Of a stretch of DNA of 64,000 nucleotides, positions 36,264 through 44,488 are shown piece after piece. The notes beneath the pieces are model-generated. The model did not search any database, was not told the DNA's origin, and worked only from the letters and a program-made list of their open reading frames with translations. How positions within the stretch are numbered: position 1 is the first letter of the stretch; every line of letters starts with the position of its first letter. Source of the DNA: a virus; IMG/VR virus record IMGVR_UViG_3300024255_000017, positions 17,433 to 81,432 of that record; one strand, given 5' to 3'. The position numbers were made by a program, and so were the translations under genes.

Positions 36264-38834
36264 ATGGCGATAACCATACAAGAATTAATTGCATCAGATA
36301 CTGTTTCACAGGCTGTAGATAAGATTAATTTTAATTTTGATCAACTGATACTTAATGGCGGTGGTCCTTTAGGCCCGTCAGGTCCACAAGGCCCGGCAGG
36401 TCCAATTGGTGGTAGAGGAGAACGTGGTACAGAGTGGTATGAAGATGACTCAGTAACCGGACCAGGTAAAGACCCAAATGCCTTCCCACCAACTTTGCTT
36501 CCATTAAAGGCAGATTACTATCTACAATTTGATGGACAAGTTTGGGAATATAATGGTAGCTTATGGGAAGAGACGGAGGTTAATCTTACAGGACCGCAAG
36601 GCCCTACTGGTGCATCGGTTGGATTATCACAATTTGGTAATTCACCTAATCCTGGTAACCCAGGTGGCGTTGCACCAAATAATTATGCACAGAACGCTAA
36701 GAACGTAGGGTACCCTTCATTAATGGCAGCAGGATCACAGACTATTTCTACTGACAATCAAGGTGTACCTACCTTTGCTGTTGGTATTGCAGGACCTAAT
36801 GATATTGCAACATATCCTAATGGTGTATCTGTAACACAAGACTTTAGATTACTAGAAGAGTTTGCAGGAACACTTGATTCAACTAATACAAGTTTTCTAT
36901 TACATCAGAAAAACAGCGGTGCTACTGCGTTGCGTTTTATGGGCGGTATTCAAGCAGGTGAAAATTTTGAGCAGCTAGATTATAGTAAGTTATCACAAAT
37001 AAAGTTATCTTCTGATGACACTTTAAATATATCAGTACCTAAATCACCTACTGCTATAAATAACATAAATGATACTATTGGTTTTAATATAGAAACTGCC
37101 GAAAGAGGTCAGACTTATAGATCTGGTGCTGGGTTTAAGTTTGTTACTGGAACAAAAGGTGGGTCTGGGTCACCGTTCTTTAATTCTAATTTTGAAGCAA
37201 CGGTTTCTACATTTAATCCACTAGGTAGCTCTGAAAAGGGTAAATTTGATTTAAACACCACTGGTACTGGTGCTATTACTAGGCTACAGATGGGTGGTGA
37301 TGATATAACAATACCTACCACGACATCAGCTACTGGGTTTTTAGTAGCGGAGGCTAGGAATATAGATCTTGTGTCTTCAAGCCAAATTGAACTTAATGCA
37401 GGATCTGATGCTTATATAAAATCCCAAGGAGCTACTTTAACCGTTGATGGTAATATTCAATTAAGTACAGTAGCAACAGGTGAAATTAATCTTACTTCTA
37501 ATGGTAGTGGAGATGTAATTTTAAAATCAGATGGAGGAGGTATTACTGGAATATATAGTAATCTTTCTATAGGTTTAGCTGCTGGTTCACTATCTGAAAC
37601 TTTCTTTGACCTTGACACAGTAGGTGGTGCCTTTCTTAAAACACAGGTAGTTAATAATAATATTATACTTGATGCATCAGGAACGAGCAATAGTATTGAA
37701 TTAAAAGCTAGAGAAAATATTGAACTGCGAACTACTTCTGCTGATTCTAATATCTTCCCTAATGTTAAAGCTTTATTTGATGGTGTAACTAATCCATCTA
37801 TTTCATATAGAGGTAAATCAACATGGGGAGCATCTTTAGCACAGGTACCTAATTCGCTTATAAATGCACCGGTATATAAACATGAATGGACAAACCTAGC
37901 GGCAGCAGATGCTCCTATACTTGGTGGTTCAGTAGTAAGGCAAATGGGTAGTCAATCTTATATGACTAATTCAGGTGTACAATACCAACAATATAATGAT
38001 GGGTTTACTGCTATGATGATTGGTAAACCTGCCTATAATAGCGGTGTGCTAGGTGGTGATAGATTAGGATTATTTGTCAACAATCTAGCCAGTACAGTAC
38101 CGCCACAATTTAGTAATTCTGGGACAGTAAAGGAAAATCCGGCAATGGAGCAAGTTAGAATAGATTCCACGACTACTAAAATTAGTAATAATTTTTGTTT
38201 AGGTGGTGAAAACGGGAATGAAGTATTAAATCTTGACCCGCTATGGGACACTACAGATATTGACGGGAGGACTATTGAAATTACCCCTGGTACCCCATAT
38301 TTACAAGTTAACATAGGTACATTTACACCAGTGAATAGTCAAATAGCAATTAATAGTATGCCTTTTGGAAATCGTACACAGGCATGGGAATGTGATTTAA
38401 TATTAAAATTTAACCCATCCAATATGTATCATGGGGCGCAGTTTATTATTGAAATATATAACATGCCATCTAAGTTTGCATGGAGTGGAAACTATAACAG
38501 TAGCTATGCTACACAGTATGGAAAAATAAATGTATTTTATGAAAATTTAGATAATGCAGGTACTGTTACTACAAAGTCAGCAGGATCAATTGAGACTGAT
38601 GCTAATGATATCTCAGGTTTTGGTAGTGGTACAACTACATATACAGCTAAAGTTGGCCTGTATAAATTTGGTTTTAGTAACATGGGTGTTAAAACTTTTT
38701 ATAATGGAAACGGTGTGGGTGCCGCCGGTGGATTAAATTTACAAAAAGGGTGGACATTACATCAATCTATCTTTACTACGTTCCAAGAAGAAAATAATAC
38801 CTCATACAGTATGCAGGCACCGGCTAATTCATAA
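36264..38834 (+). CDS. tail fibre protein with short collagen-like segment
   Basis: This 856-residue protein has an N-terminal docking module shared with the 24862 gene product (AITIQELIASDTVSQAVDKI), then a short Pro-containing collagen-like segment at about 33-54 (GPLGPSGPQGPAGPIGGRGE), then WEYNGSLWEETEVNLTGPQG. A long parallel-beta region follows (about 330-500, AEARNIDLVSSSQIELNAGS and similar alternating strands) that looks like a triple beta-helix shaft. The C-terminal 200 residues form a separate beta domain. Unlike the other collagen-like genes, the Gly triplets here contain Pro. Confidence 0.72.
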   Translation: MAITIQELIASDTVSQAVDKINFNFDQLILNGGGPLGPSGPQGPAGPIGGRGERGTEWYEDDSVTGPGKDPNAFPPTLLPLKADYYLQFDGQVWEYNGSLWEETEVNLTGPQGPTGASVGLSQFGNSPNPGNPGGVAPNNYAQNAKNVGYPSLMAAGSQTISTDNQGVPTFAVGIAGPNDIATYPNGVSVTQDFRLLEEFAGTLDSTNTSFLLHQKNSGATALRFMGGIQAGENFEQLDYSKLSQIKLSSDDTLNISVPKSPTAINNINDTIGFNIETAERGQTYRSGAGFKFVTGTKGGSGSPFFNSNFEATVSTFNPLGSSEKGKFDLNTTGTGAITRLQMGGDDITIPTTTSATGFLVAEARNIDLVSSSQIELNAGSDAYIKSQGATLTVDGNIQLSTVATGEINLTSNGSGDVILKSDGGGITGIYSNLSIGLAAGSLSETFFDLDTVGGAFLKTQVVNNNIILDASGTSNSIELKARENIELRTTSADSNIFPNVKALFDGVTNPSISYRGKSTWGASLAQVPNSLINAPVYKHEWTNLAAADAPILGGSVVRQMGSQSYMTNSGVQYQQYNDGFTAMMIGKPAYNSGVLGGDRLGLFVNNLASTVPPQFSNSGTVKENPAMEQVRIDSTTTKISNNFCLGGENGNEVLNLDPLWDTTDIDGRTIEITPGTPYLQVNIGTFTPVNSQIAINSMPFGNRTQAWECDLILKFNPSNMYHGAQFIIEIYNMPSKFAWSGNYNSSYATQYGKINVFYENLDNAGTVTTKSAGSIETDANDISGFGSGTTTYTAKVGLYKFGFSNMGVKTFYNGNGVGAAGGLNLQKGWTLHQSIFTTFQEENNTSYSMQAPANS

Positions 38835-38863
38835 TTAGAAGATTAATATTTAAATAAATAAAA

Positions 38864-39106
38864 ATGACAAAAAAGGAAAAAAAGGAATTAACTAGTTTTG
38901 TAGATAGATATAAACAAATAGAAACTTCTATTGATCTAATGCAAAAAAGTATTTTAAGTTTAGCTGATAAAAGAGATAAACTTTTTGATGAATTAGATAC
39001 CATGAAAAGTCAAGAAAAAACTTTTATGGAAAAGCTTATTAAAAAATATGGAGAAAGTAATGTTACTCCTTATAAGTTAATGAAAATTTACGAGGAAGGT
39101 ATATGA
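38864..39106 (+). CDS. small coiled-coil protein
   Basis: This 80-residue, Lys/Glu-rich protein is almost wholly helical with a heptad pattern (YKQIETSIDLMQKSILSLAD, then KRDKLFDELDTMKSQEKTFM). It has no membrane segment. Its stop overlaps the start of the membrane-anchored protein gene in an ATGA junction, so the two are probably made together and may interact. I do not recognise the family. Confidence 0.65.
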   Translation: MTKKEKKELTSFVDRYKQIETSIDLMQKSILSLADKRDKLFDELDTMKSQEKTFMEKLIKKYGESNVTPYKLMKIYEEGI

Positions 39107-39873
39107 TAATTTTAAAAAACATAATAGCGATAATCACTGATCCTAAAAATACAAGAATGTTTTTATTAGGTGGTATTGTAGTGTTGTGTTTTTTATTGTT
39201 TAGACAGTGCGAACAAACTAATATAGCAAAGAGTGAAGCTACTAAGATTAGTAATAATTGGAAAGCTTCGTTAGATACAATTGAAAACTATATTGACAAA
39301 AATGGAAATGCTGCCGCTGAAATAAGAGCTCTTAATTTAACATTAGAAGAAATTGAAGATGAGCTAGAGTTTGAGAAAGATAAACCGCCGTTGACTATTA
39401 TTAAAACTGAAACGGTAATAAAGGAAGTTATTGTAGAGGTACCGGTAAATGTTATTGATACTATATTAGGTAATTTTAATTCAGCATTAACAGTTTCCGA
39501 TTCTGCTACCTGGGGTAAAAGTTTTAGAGATATTGGAGTTTTTGTTCCTTATGAAATTGATGGTACTTTAATAAATTTTGGTAATGCTACTATTGATCTA
39601 AAACAAAATATATTTTTATCTGCCTCATTAACAAGAGACAATAAAACAAAAGAATTATTTGTAAATCTTTTAACTGATTATCCTGGTACTACTTTTAATA
39701 GTGCAGAAGGTATATTAATTGACCAAAGGAGTAGCGCGTTTAAAAGCTTACAATATGAAAACAGAAAAACATTAGGACTAGGATTACAACTAGGTGTCGG
39801 TTTCAGCGGTAACGGAGTTGCACCTTATGTTGGTATAGGTTTAAACTATACCCCTAAGTTTTTACAATGGTAA
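39103..39873 (+). CDS. membrane-anchored envelope protein, possible spanin-like
   Basis: This 256-residue protein has one N-terminal transmembrane helix at about residues 18-36 (MFLLGGIVVLCFLLFRQC) followed by a helical coiled-coil region (45-90), a Val-rich linker (IIKTETVIKEVIVEVPVNVI), and a C-terminal beta region with outer-membrane-like strands (LGLGLQLGVGFSGNGVAPYV, ending YTPKFLQW). The topology, an inner-membrane anchor with a periplasmic coiled coil, would fit an inner-membrane spanin in lysis. The Cys after the helix is not in a lipobox. I saw no holin or endolysin nearby, so another envelope role is possible. Confidence 0.6.
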   Translation: MIILKNIIAIITDPKNTRMFLLGGIVVLCFLLFRQCEQTNIAKSEATKISNNWKASLDTIENYIDKNGNAAAEIRALNLTLEEIEDELEFEKDKPPLTIIKTETVIKEVIVEVPVNVIDTILGNFNSALTVSDSATWGKSFRDIGVFVPYEIDGTLINFGNATIDLKQNIFLSASLTRDNKTKELFVNLLTDYPGTTFNSAEGILIDQRSSAFKSLQYENRKTLGLGLQLGVGFSGNGVAPYVGIGLNYTPKFLQW

Positions 39874-39885
39874 ATAAATAAAATA

Positions 39886-41265
39886 ATGGAATCATCTAAA
39901 TTTTTACAATTATCAGAAGGAATATTATTAGAGTATATTTACACTAGTCAATCTGAACCAACTGAACTTAACACTGCTGACTATCCGATAGACATAATGC
40001 GAGACGGTCATACCGGTGGTAGCTATCTATTTAATACAAGTGATGTTTCGGCTGAAATGGGTAACTATACAGATATCTCTGCTGCTGCTATTAATGTAAA
40101 TAAAACTCAGTACGCATATTTAGATACTGATATAGGAGTACCTTATAATGATTTTGATCCATTATTGACTAACACGGTAGACCTCCTACAGACGTTCTCC
40201 CCTCAGCTAAATATAGCATATGATAAAATAAGAGTACATTTTATCTCAGGCTTTTCATTTACAGGATTTGATGGTATTATATTTGAAACCTTAGTACCTC
40301 GTAGGGATGGTGTATTATTAAACCTATCTTCAATAAACTTTTTAAAGACTGATACTCCGGTATTTAATCCAGATCCAGTTTTAATAAATGATAATCTTTA
40401 TGCCAGTTTTATTGAATGGAGAGTACCATCTCTTTACTTCATGAATAACAGCTTTAATGCTGCTGATTCTAATGGCCTAGGATTTAAGTTAACTGAAGGT
40501 AAAGGATTTTTAAGTACTCCTACAATTACATTTAAGGCTACAGGTATTTATGAAACTATAGTTGAAAATAGTTATAGCTATTATAATGTAGAAGAAATAA
40601 ATTCAGTTACATTACCAAGTAGGGATATTTATGATAATCTTTATGCTAGTGTTACAGAGGCGGAAGGTGGTGATTATTTTGAATTAACAGGTTTGGTAAC
40701 AGGTTCAACATTTTCTAATTTTATAAGTCAGCTAAACGCCACGTCAGGTGGAGCAAACAATATAGTATTTCATGAAATTAATGTGAGTGAGCAAATAGAT
40801 ACTTCATTTGTTAAGACTAGCACACAGGTATTTACACAGACTAACAGTTTTGATAATCCTATTCTATTTAGACCAATTATTTTAAATAGTGCTATTGCCG
40901 CTTCTTTTACAATTAATTATATGCTAAGAATTTATAACCGAGCTGATAATACTCAGATAATTAAGCAAGCTAAATTAACTTCATTTGATGTAAAGAAATA
41001 CGGAAGGCGATTAATGAAAATAAATTTAGGAGTAGTTCCAACTGTGGCTAATGTATACAATCAAATTGCACCGAATGATGGAAACAATATTATTGTAAAC
41101 AATGGTGGAAATGGAGGAGCTGGACAAACAACAGAAAAAATAGTAGAACAACTGGTAGTGAAAACTAAGTATGTAACTTCATTTAGAGATAAATTACATG
41201 TGAAGGCGTCAATATCTCCAGCTAAAATACAAACAATAACAGAAACCGATGGATCAACAGAATAA
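39886..41265 (+). CDS. tail/baseplate structural protein, unassigned
   Basis: This 459-residue beta-rich soluble protein has repeated strand patterns (YDKIRVHFISGFSFTGFDGI, then ATGIYETIVENSYSYYNVEE). A C-terminal Asn/Gly linker (NNIIVNNGGNGGAGQTTE) is followed by a basic strand region (TKYVTSFRDKLHVKASISPA). It overlaps the next gene by 17 bases. The position after the fibre genes and before the tail-tube-like gene suggests a tail component, but I cannot match it to a T4 protein. Confidence 0.55.
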   Translation: MESSKFLQLSEGILLEYIYTSQSEPTELNTADYPIDIMRDGHTGGSYLFNTSDVSAEMGNYTDISAAAINVNKTQYAYLDTDIGVPYNDFDPLLTNTVDLLQTFSPQLNIAYDKIRVHFISGFSFTGFDGIIFETLVPRRDGVLLNLSSINFLKTDTPVFNPDPVLINDNLYASFIEWRVPSLYFMNNSFNAADSNGLGFKLTEGKGFLSTPTITFKATGIYETIVENSYSYYNVEEINSVTLPSRDIYDNLYASVTEAEGGDYFELTGLVTGSTFSNFISQLNATSGGANNIVFHEINVSEQIDTSFVKTSTQVFTQTNSFDNPILFRPIILNSAIAASFTINYMLRIYNRADNTQIIKQAKLTSFDVKKYGRRLMKINLGVVPTVANVYNQIAPNDGNNIIVNNGGNGGAGQTTEKIVEQLVVKTKYVTSFRDKLHVKASISPAKIQTITETDGSTE

Positions 41266-42289
41266 CAAAGAAGAACGCGTTAGTGCATTTACAAAACCAT
41301 TAGCTTCTTTACCTTTAGTATCAACGGCTCCTATTGGAGTTTCAACTAATGTAGCTACAACTAAACCTTACCAAGAATATTTTCAAAGGTTTGTAGTATT
41401 AGATCCGGATGCTAGAACTTTACCTAACGGCGATGGGGTTATAAGAATATCACCATTTGATGATTATGTTATTTTTACAATATATGATGACACTATAGGA
41501 TCTGTTCCAGTTGATCCAGCAAATCAGAAAAAAGCAAATCCTAATGAAGCGGCCGCCGCTGTTAATACAGCTGAAAAGCCAATTGATCTTAGTAACGTAG
41601 GAACTATTACTTTAGTTTTTGTTGGTGAGAACGATGAAATTAGAATACCTAATTGGACACAGGTACAAACCGTGGATCTTTCACAAGGTCAGGTATTATT
41701 TAGAATAGACAAAGAAAGCTCAAAAAAGATATTAGCATTAGATAATAATAACTTTTATATCTCTACAAGAATGGAGGACATTAATGGTACTAGTGATGAA
41801 AGCGTATTATATACCGGTACCTTTTTAGGATTGGTTGATGCAGCCAAAGAAACTATGACAGCTAAAATGGAGGCACAGGTTGCCTTATATTCAGACGAGC
41901 TTGCGAGATTGCAATTACTGATAGCGAATTATAAATCTAATGAAGCTGAATACCAATCTACTATAGTAGAACTAAATGATACTGTTGAAGTATTAGAAAA
42001 TTCTAATCTTAAGTTAACGGATGAAGTAGCTACTTTATCTAAGGAATTAGGAAGTACAGAATCTGAGTTAGCAATTGAAGAAGCTAGAAATGCTCAATTA
42101 AGAGCTAATCTTGCTAAGAAAAGAAAAATTCAGGTAATGGGATTAAAGGTGTTGGCTGATCAAGCTAGATCAAAAGCAGTTAAACGAAGATACTTTAGAC
42201 AATCAGCTAAATCTAATCAAAGCTTTAGTACTACAAACAATGCAATAAGTGTACCAAGAAGACCGAGTAGTTTTAGACAGGTTTCATAA
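41249..42289 (+). CDS. tail-associated protein with long coiled coil
   Basis: This 346-residue protein has a compact N-terminal beta domain (about 35-200, including GVIRISPFDDYVIFTIYDDT and GTITLVFVGENDEIRIPNWT), then a long coiled coil at about 205-295 (ALYSDELARLQLLIANYKSN and VEVLENSNLKLTDEVATLSK), then a strongly basic Ser-rich tail (RSKAVKRRYFRQSAKSNQSF). A beta head, stalk and basic tail fit a fibre-hinge or whisker-like protein, though I do not recognise it. It overlaps the upstream gene and lies 10 bases before the tube-like gene. Confidence 0.55.
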   Translation: MDQQNNKEERVSAFTKPLASLPLVSTAPIGVSTNVATTKPYQEYFQRFVVLDPDARTLPNGDGVIRISPFDDYVIFTIYDDTIGSVPVDPANQKKANPNEAAAAVNTAEKPIDLSNVGTITLVFVGENDEIRIPNWTQVQTVDLSQGQVLFRIDKESSKKILALDNNNFYISTRMEDINGTSDESVLYTGTFLGLVDAAKETMTAKMEAQVALYSDELARLQLLIANYKSNEAEYQSTIVELNDTVEVLENSNLKLTDEVATLSKELGSTESELAIEEARNAQLRANLAKKRKIQVMGLKVLADQARSKAVKRRYFRQSAKSNQSFSTTNNAISVPRRPSSFRQVS

Positions 42290-42299
42290 TAGATAAGAT

Positions 42300-42854
42300 A
42301 TGATATTAAGCGCAAGAAATAACCAGTTTAAATTTGAATTTCCTAGAAATTTTATTCCTAAGGAAATATCAGATAAGTATAAGCCATACTTAAATAGAAT
42401 GCCAGGTGCTATGATTAAAGAACCTATCGATTATTTTAATTATGGAATACAATCAATGAATTTACCTGGACCTTCATTTGATCCAGTAACACAAAATGAC
42501 TTTCCTGGAAATACTAGAAGATTTAGAACAAGTCTACCTAAGCAAGAACTGTTTGATAAAGATCTAACTATTACGATGCAAGCATTTGATGGTTGGGTTA
42601 ATTATTGGATGGCTATCGAAGTATTTGATTACTATTATAAACAGAGTGGAAAAAATCCGTTTGTACCAGAAGGTATTGGATTGCAAATGATTGATGGTGA
42701 TGGAAATATTTTTGTTACTTGTCAATTAAAAGATATGATAATGACTGGTGTTAGCGCATTAGATTTAAATTTCTCAAGCAACACGATAGAATTTCAAACA
42801 TTTGATATTAATTTTACATATAACATTTTAGAAACTAAAGTTAATCTTGTCTAA
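42300..42854 (+). CDS. tail-tube-fold protein (gp19/gp54-like)
   Basis: This 184-residue protein has the pattern of the tail-tube fold: an N-terminal segment NNQFKFEFPRNFIPKEISDK, a mid region ELFDKDLTITMQAFDGWVNY then WMAIEVFDYYYKQSGKNPFV, and paired strands GNIFVTCQLKDMIMTGVSAL and FQTFDINFTYNIL at the end. T4 gp19 has 163 residues. The gene could encode the main tube subunit or a tube-like baseplate protein. An absent sheath gene nearby makes the second option credible. Confidence 0.55.
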   Translation: MILSARNNQFKFEFPRNFIPKEISDKYKPYLNRMPGAMIKEPIDYFNYGIQSMNLPGPSFDPVTQNDFPGNTRRFRTSLPKQELFDKDLTITMQAFDGWVNYWMAIEVFDYYYKQSGKNPFVPEGIGLQMIDGDGNIFVTCQLKDMIMTGVSALDLNFSSNTIEFQTFDINFTYNILETKVNLV

Positions 42855-42860
42855 TATATA
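42852..42860 (+). promoter_or_regulatory. late-promoter-like TAATATATA motif
   Basis: The motif is 26 bases before the ATG at 42878. Imperfect arms CTTGTCTA (42846-42853) and TAGAAAG (42867-42873) could pair with one bulge, a weak version of the hairpin seen at other starts. Confidence 0.42.
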
Positions 42861-42877
42861 AACAAATAGAAAGAGCA

Positions 42878-43234
42878 ATGAAAACATTTAAAGATTACCT
42901 TACTGAAAGTCATGATGATTCTATAGATATACAAAATCTAATAAATGAATCTTATGATTTAACAGAAGAACAAGAAACTGCAATAGATAATGCAGTTGAT
43001 AGAATTATGGAAGAACATAATAACGGAAAAGATTTAGAAGTTATTATGGAAGAAATAATTAATGAAGGTATATTAGGATCTGTTTTAGGTGGTCTTACTG
43101 GTTTTGCTTTAGGTAAATCTGTAGGAAAGGCTATCGCAAAGGTACTAGGTATTCAAAAAGGAGCCTTGTATGATTTATTAACCAGTCGATTAATTGGTGC
43201 TGCATTAGGTGCAGTATTAGGTAAAAGACTTTAA
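42878..43234 (+). CDS. small glycine-zipper protein with capsid-targeting-like N-terminus
   Basis: This 118-residue protein begins MKTFKDYLTES, closely resembling the T4 capsid targeting sequence MKTYQEFIAE, which directs internal proteins into the prohead and is removed by the gp21 protease after Glu. A charged helical region follows (LTEEQETAIDNAVDRIMEEH), then a Gly-zipper hydrophobic region (GILGSVLGGLTGFALGKSVG and RLIGAALGAVLGKRL) able to enter membranes. I infer an internal head protein delivered with the DNA, perhaps acting at the host membrane. The parallel is by pattern only. Confidence 0.62.
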   Translation: MKTFKDYLTESHDDSIDIQNLINESYDLTEEQETAIDNAVDRIMEEHNNGKDLEVIMEEIINEGILGSVLGGLTGFALGKSVGKAIAKVLGIQKGALYDLLTSRLIGAALGAVLGKRL

Positions 43235-43244
43235 TCCAATATAA

Positions 43245-43919
43245 TTGATTTACTCAGGTATAGATTTTTCTCTCAATAGTCCAGGTACATGTACACAGGA
43301 CCATAAAGGCAAATACACATTTATTACATTCTTTAATTACGGTAATAGAATATGGGATGAAGAAGGTAGAAAGATACCAAAGTCCTTTTCGGTTCATAAA
43401 GAACTAATGGATAGCAAAACAATATTAGGATTTCCTTATTATAGACAAGTAAAGGATAAGGACTTTTTACTCAGGGAACGAGAAAAACTCACAGATGGCC
43501 AAAACATAGCCGAATTAATGTCAAATATTTTAATAACCTTATATGGAACAAAAAACCATAAGATTGCATTAGAAGGGTTCTCCTATGGTTCAAAAGGAAA
43601 TTCATTCATTGACATTGTTCAGTATAATACATTTTTAAGAAATGAAATAGTTAATGCTTGGGGTGTAGAAAATATCTCAATTTACCAACCATCCCATGTT
43701 AAGAAATTAGCAGGTAAAGGTAATGCAAACAAACATTACATGGTTAAGGCATTCCAAGACGACGTTTTTAATGATAAAGATTTAAGGAAAACAGATTTAT
43801 GGAAATGGACTCAAGGTAAAGACTTTACAGAAAAGATCCCTAAACCAATAGATGACTTAGTAGATGCGTACTTTATACTAAATGCTAATAAAGAAAAAGG
43901 GTGGTCATTAAATACTTAA
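43245..43919 (+). CDS. RuvC-like Holliday-junction resolvase
   Basis: This 224-residue RNase H-fold nuclease has all four acidic motifs of the RuvC family: Asp7 (GIDFSLNSPG), Glu110 (ALEGFSYGSKG), and the closing pair Asp204/Asp207 (IDDLVDAYFI), plus a KKLAGKGNANK segment before the last motif. It would cut branched replication intermediates before packaging, the job done by gp49 (endonuclease VII) in T4. It starts with TTG; an in-frame TAA directly upstream (43242-43244) excludes an earlier start. It is 10 bases after the internal-protein gene. Confidence 0.8.
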   Translation: MIYSGIDFSLNSPGTCTQDHKGKYTFITFFNYGNRIWDEEGRKIPKSFSVHKELMDSKTILGFPYYRQVKDKDFLLREREKLTDGQNIAELMSNILITLYGTKNHKIALEGFSYGSKGNSFIDIVQYNTFLRNEIVNAWGVENISIYQPSHVKKLAGKGNANKHYMVKAFQDDVFNDKDLRKTDLWKWTQGKDFTEKIPKPIDDLVDAYFILNANKEKGWSLNT

Positions 43920-44024
43920 TACATAGAAAACCACTAAATACATTGAGTCTAGTAATTACATACTTCTCTTTCTTTAATTAGTTATATTTTATATATAGCA
44001 ACTAGAACTTAGTTTCAGAATATT

Positions 44025-44291
44025 ATGATAAAAGCAATAAAAAATAGAATATTTATTAAAAAAGATGAATTACCAGAAAAAATTGGTAGTATATATGTAC
44101 CTAAAACCGAAGGTCAGTATGCTCCACCTTATTCAGGTACAATCATATCTGTAGGTGGTGGCATAGAGGATTCAGATTACAAAATAGGTTCACGAGTACT
44201 ATTTCACGACTTAGCAGGTACAGAGTTTAAATATAATGGCGATACTATATTCAGCATCAGAGAAAACGATGTAACCGCTATTATGCAATAA
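44025..44291 (+). CDS. co-chaperonin GroES / gp31-like
   Basis: This 88-residue protein has the GroES pattern: N-terminal IKAIKNRIFIKKDELPEKIG, then GSIYVPKTEGQYAPPYSGTI, ISVGGGIEDSDYKIGSRVLF, and the closing IFSIRENDVTAIMQ. It caps host GroEL to fold phage proteins, as gp31 does for the T4 capsid protein. It is shorter than E. coli GroES (97) and T4 gp31 (111). The mobile-loop region is short with PKTEGQYAPP where GroES has its hydrophobic GroEL-contact tripeptide. A 105-base AT-rich gap precedes it with a TATATATAG element (43992-44000). Confidence 0.85.
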   Translation: MIKAIKNRIFIKKDELPEKIGSIYVPKTEGQYAPPYSGTIISVGGGIEDSDYKIGSRVLFHDLAGTEFKYNGDTIFSIRENDVTAIMQ

Positions 44292-44298
44292 AAAAGTT

Positions 44299-44321
44299 CT
44301 ATTTAGACTGAAACTAAATAG
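44299..44321 (+). terminator. stem-loop after the co-chaperonin gene
   Basis: CTATTTAG (44299-44306) pairs perfectly with CTAAATAG (44314-44321) across a 7-base loop, eight bases after the GroES-like stop codon. No T-run follows, so it is a weak terminator at best and may instead be an mRNA 3'-end stabiliser. Confidence 0.5.
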
Positions 44322-44327
44322 AGATAT

Positions 44328-44336
44328 GAATATATA
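44328..44336 (+). promoter_or_regulatory. promoter-like GAATATATA motif before gp32-like gene
   Basis: The motif is the same element as at other gene starts, but here it lies 161 bases from the ATG at 44489, giving an unusually long leader. This is the only such long leader in the window. Confidence 0.45.
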
Positions 44337-44388
44337 ATAAACAAAGGAATCAATATTATATTGGTACTTTTTAAATGGCATATAACAA

Positions 44389-44483
44389 GGCAAAGTATAT
44401 CGGCAATACCCGGGCAAATTAAAGATAGGCAATGTTTTGTTATGGCTTAAATTAAATAAATAACAAACAAATAAAAAAGGCAA
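44389..44483 (+). promoter_or_regulatory. leader of SSB gene with five GGCAA repeats
   Basis: GGCAA occurs at 44389-44393, 44402-44406, 44413-44417, 44428-44432 and 44479-44483 within the long leader, which also holds a 15-codon open frame (44375-44422). T4 gp32 controls its own translation by binding its leader cooperatively after nucleation at a pseudoknot. An equivalent autoregulatory operator here is an inference. Confidence 0.4.
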
Positions 44484-44488
44484 TTAAA

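Noticed and set aside
43920-44024. tRNA or other RNA gene in the 105-base gap before the co-chaperonin
   Set aside because: There is no cloverleaf, acceptor-stem pairing or T-loop sequence; it is AT-rich with only a TATATATAG element.
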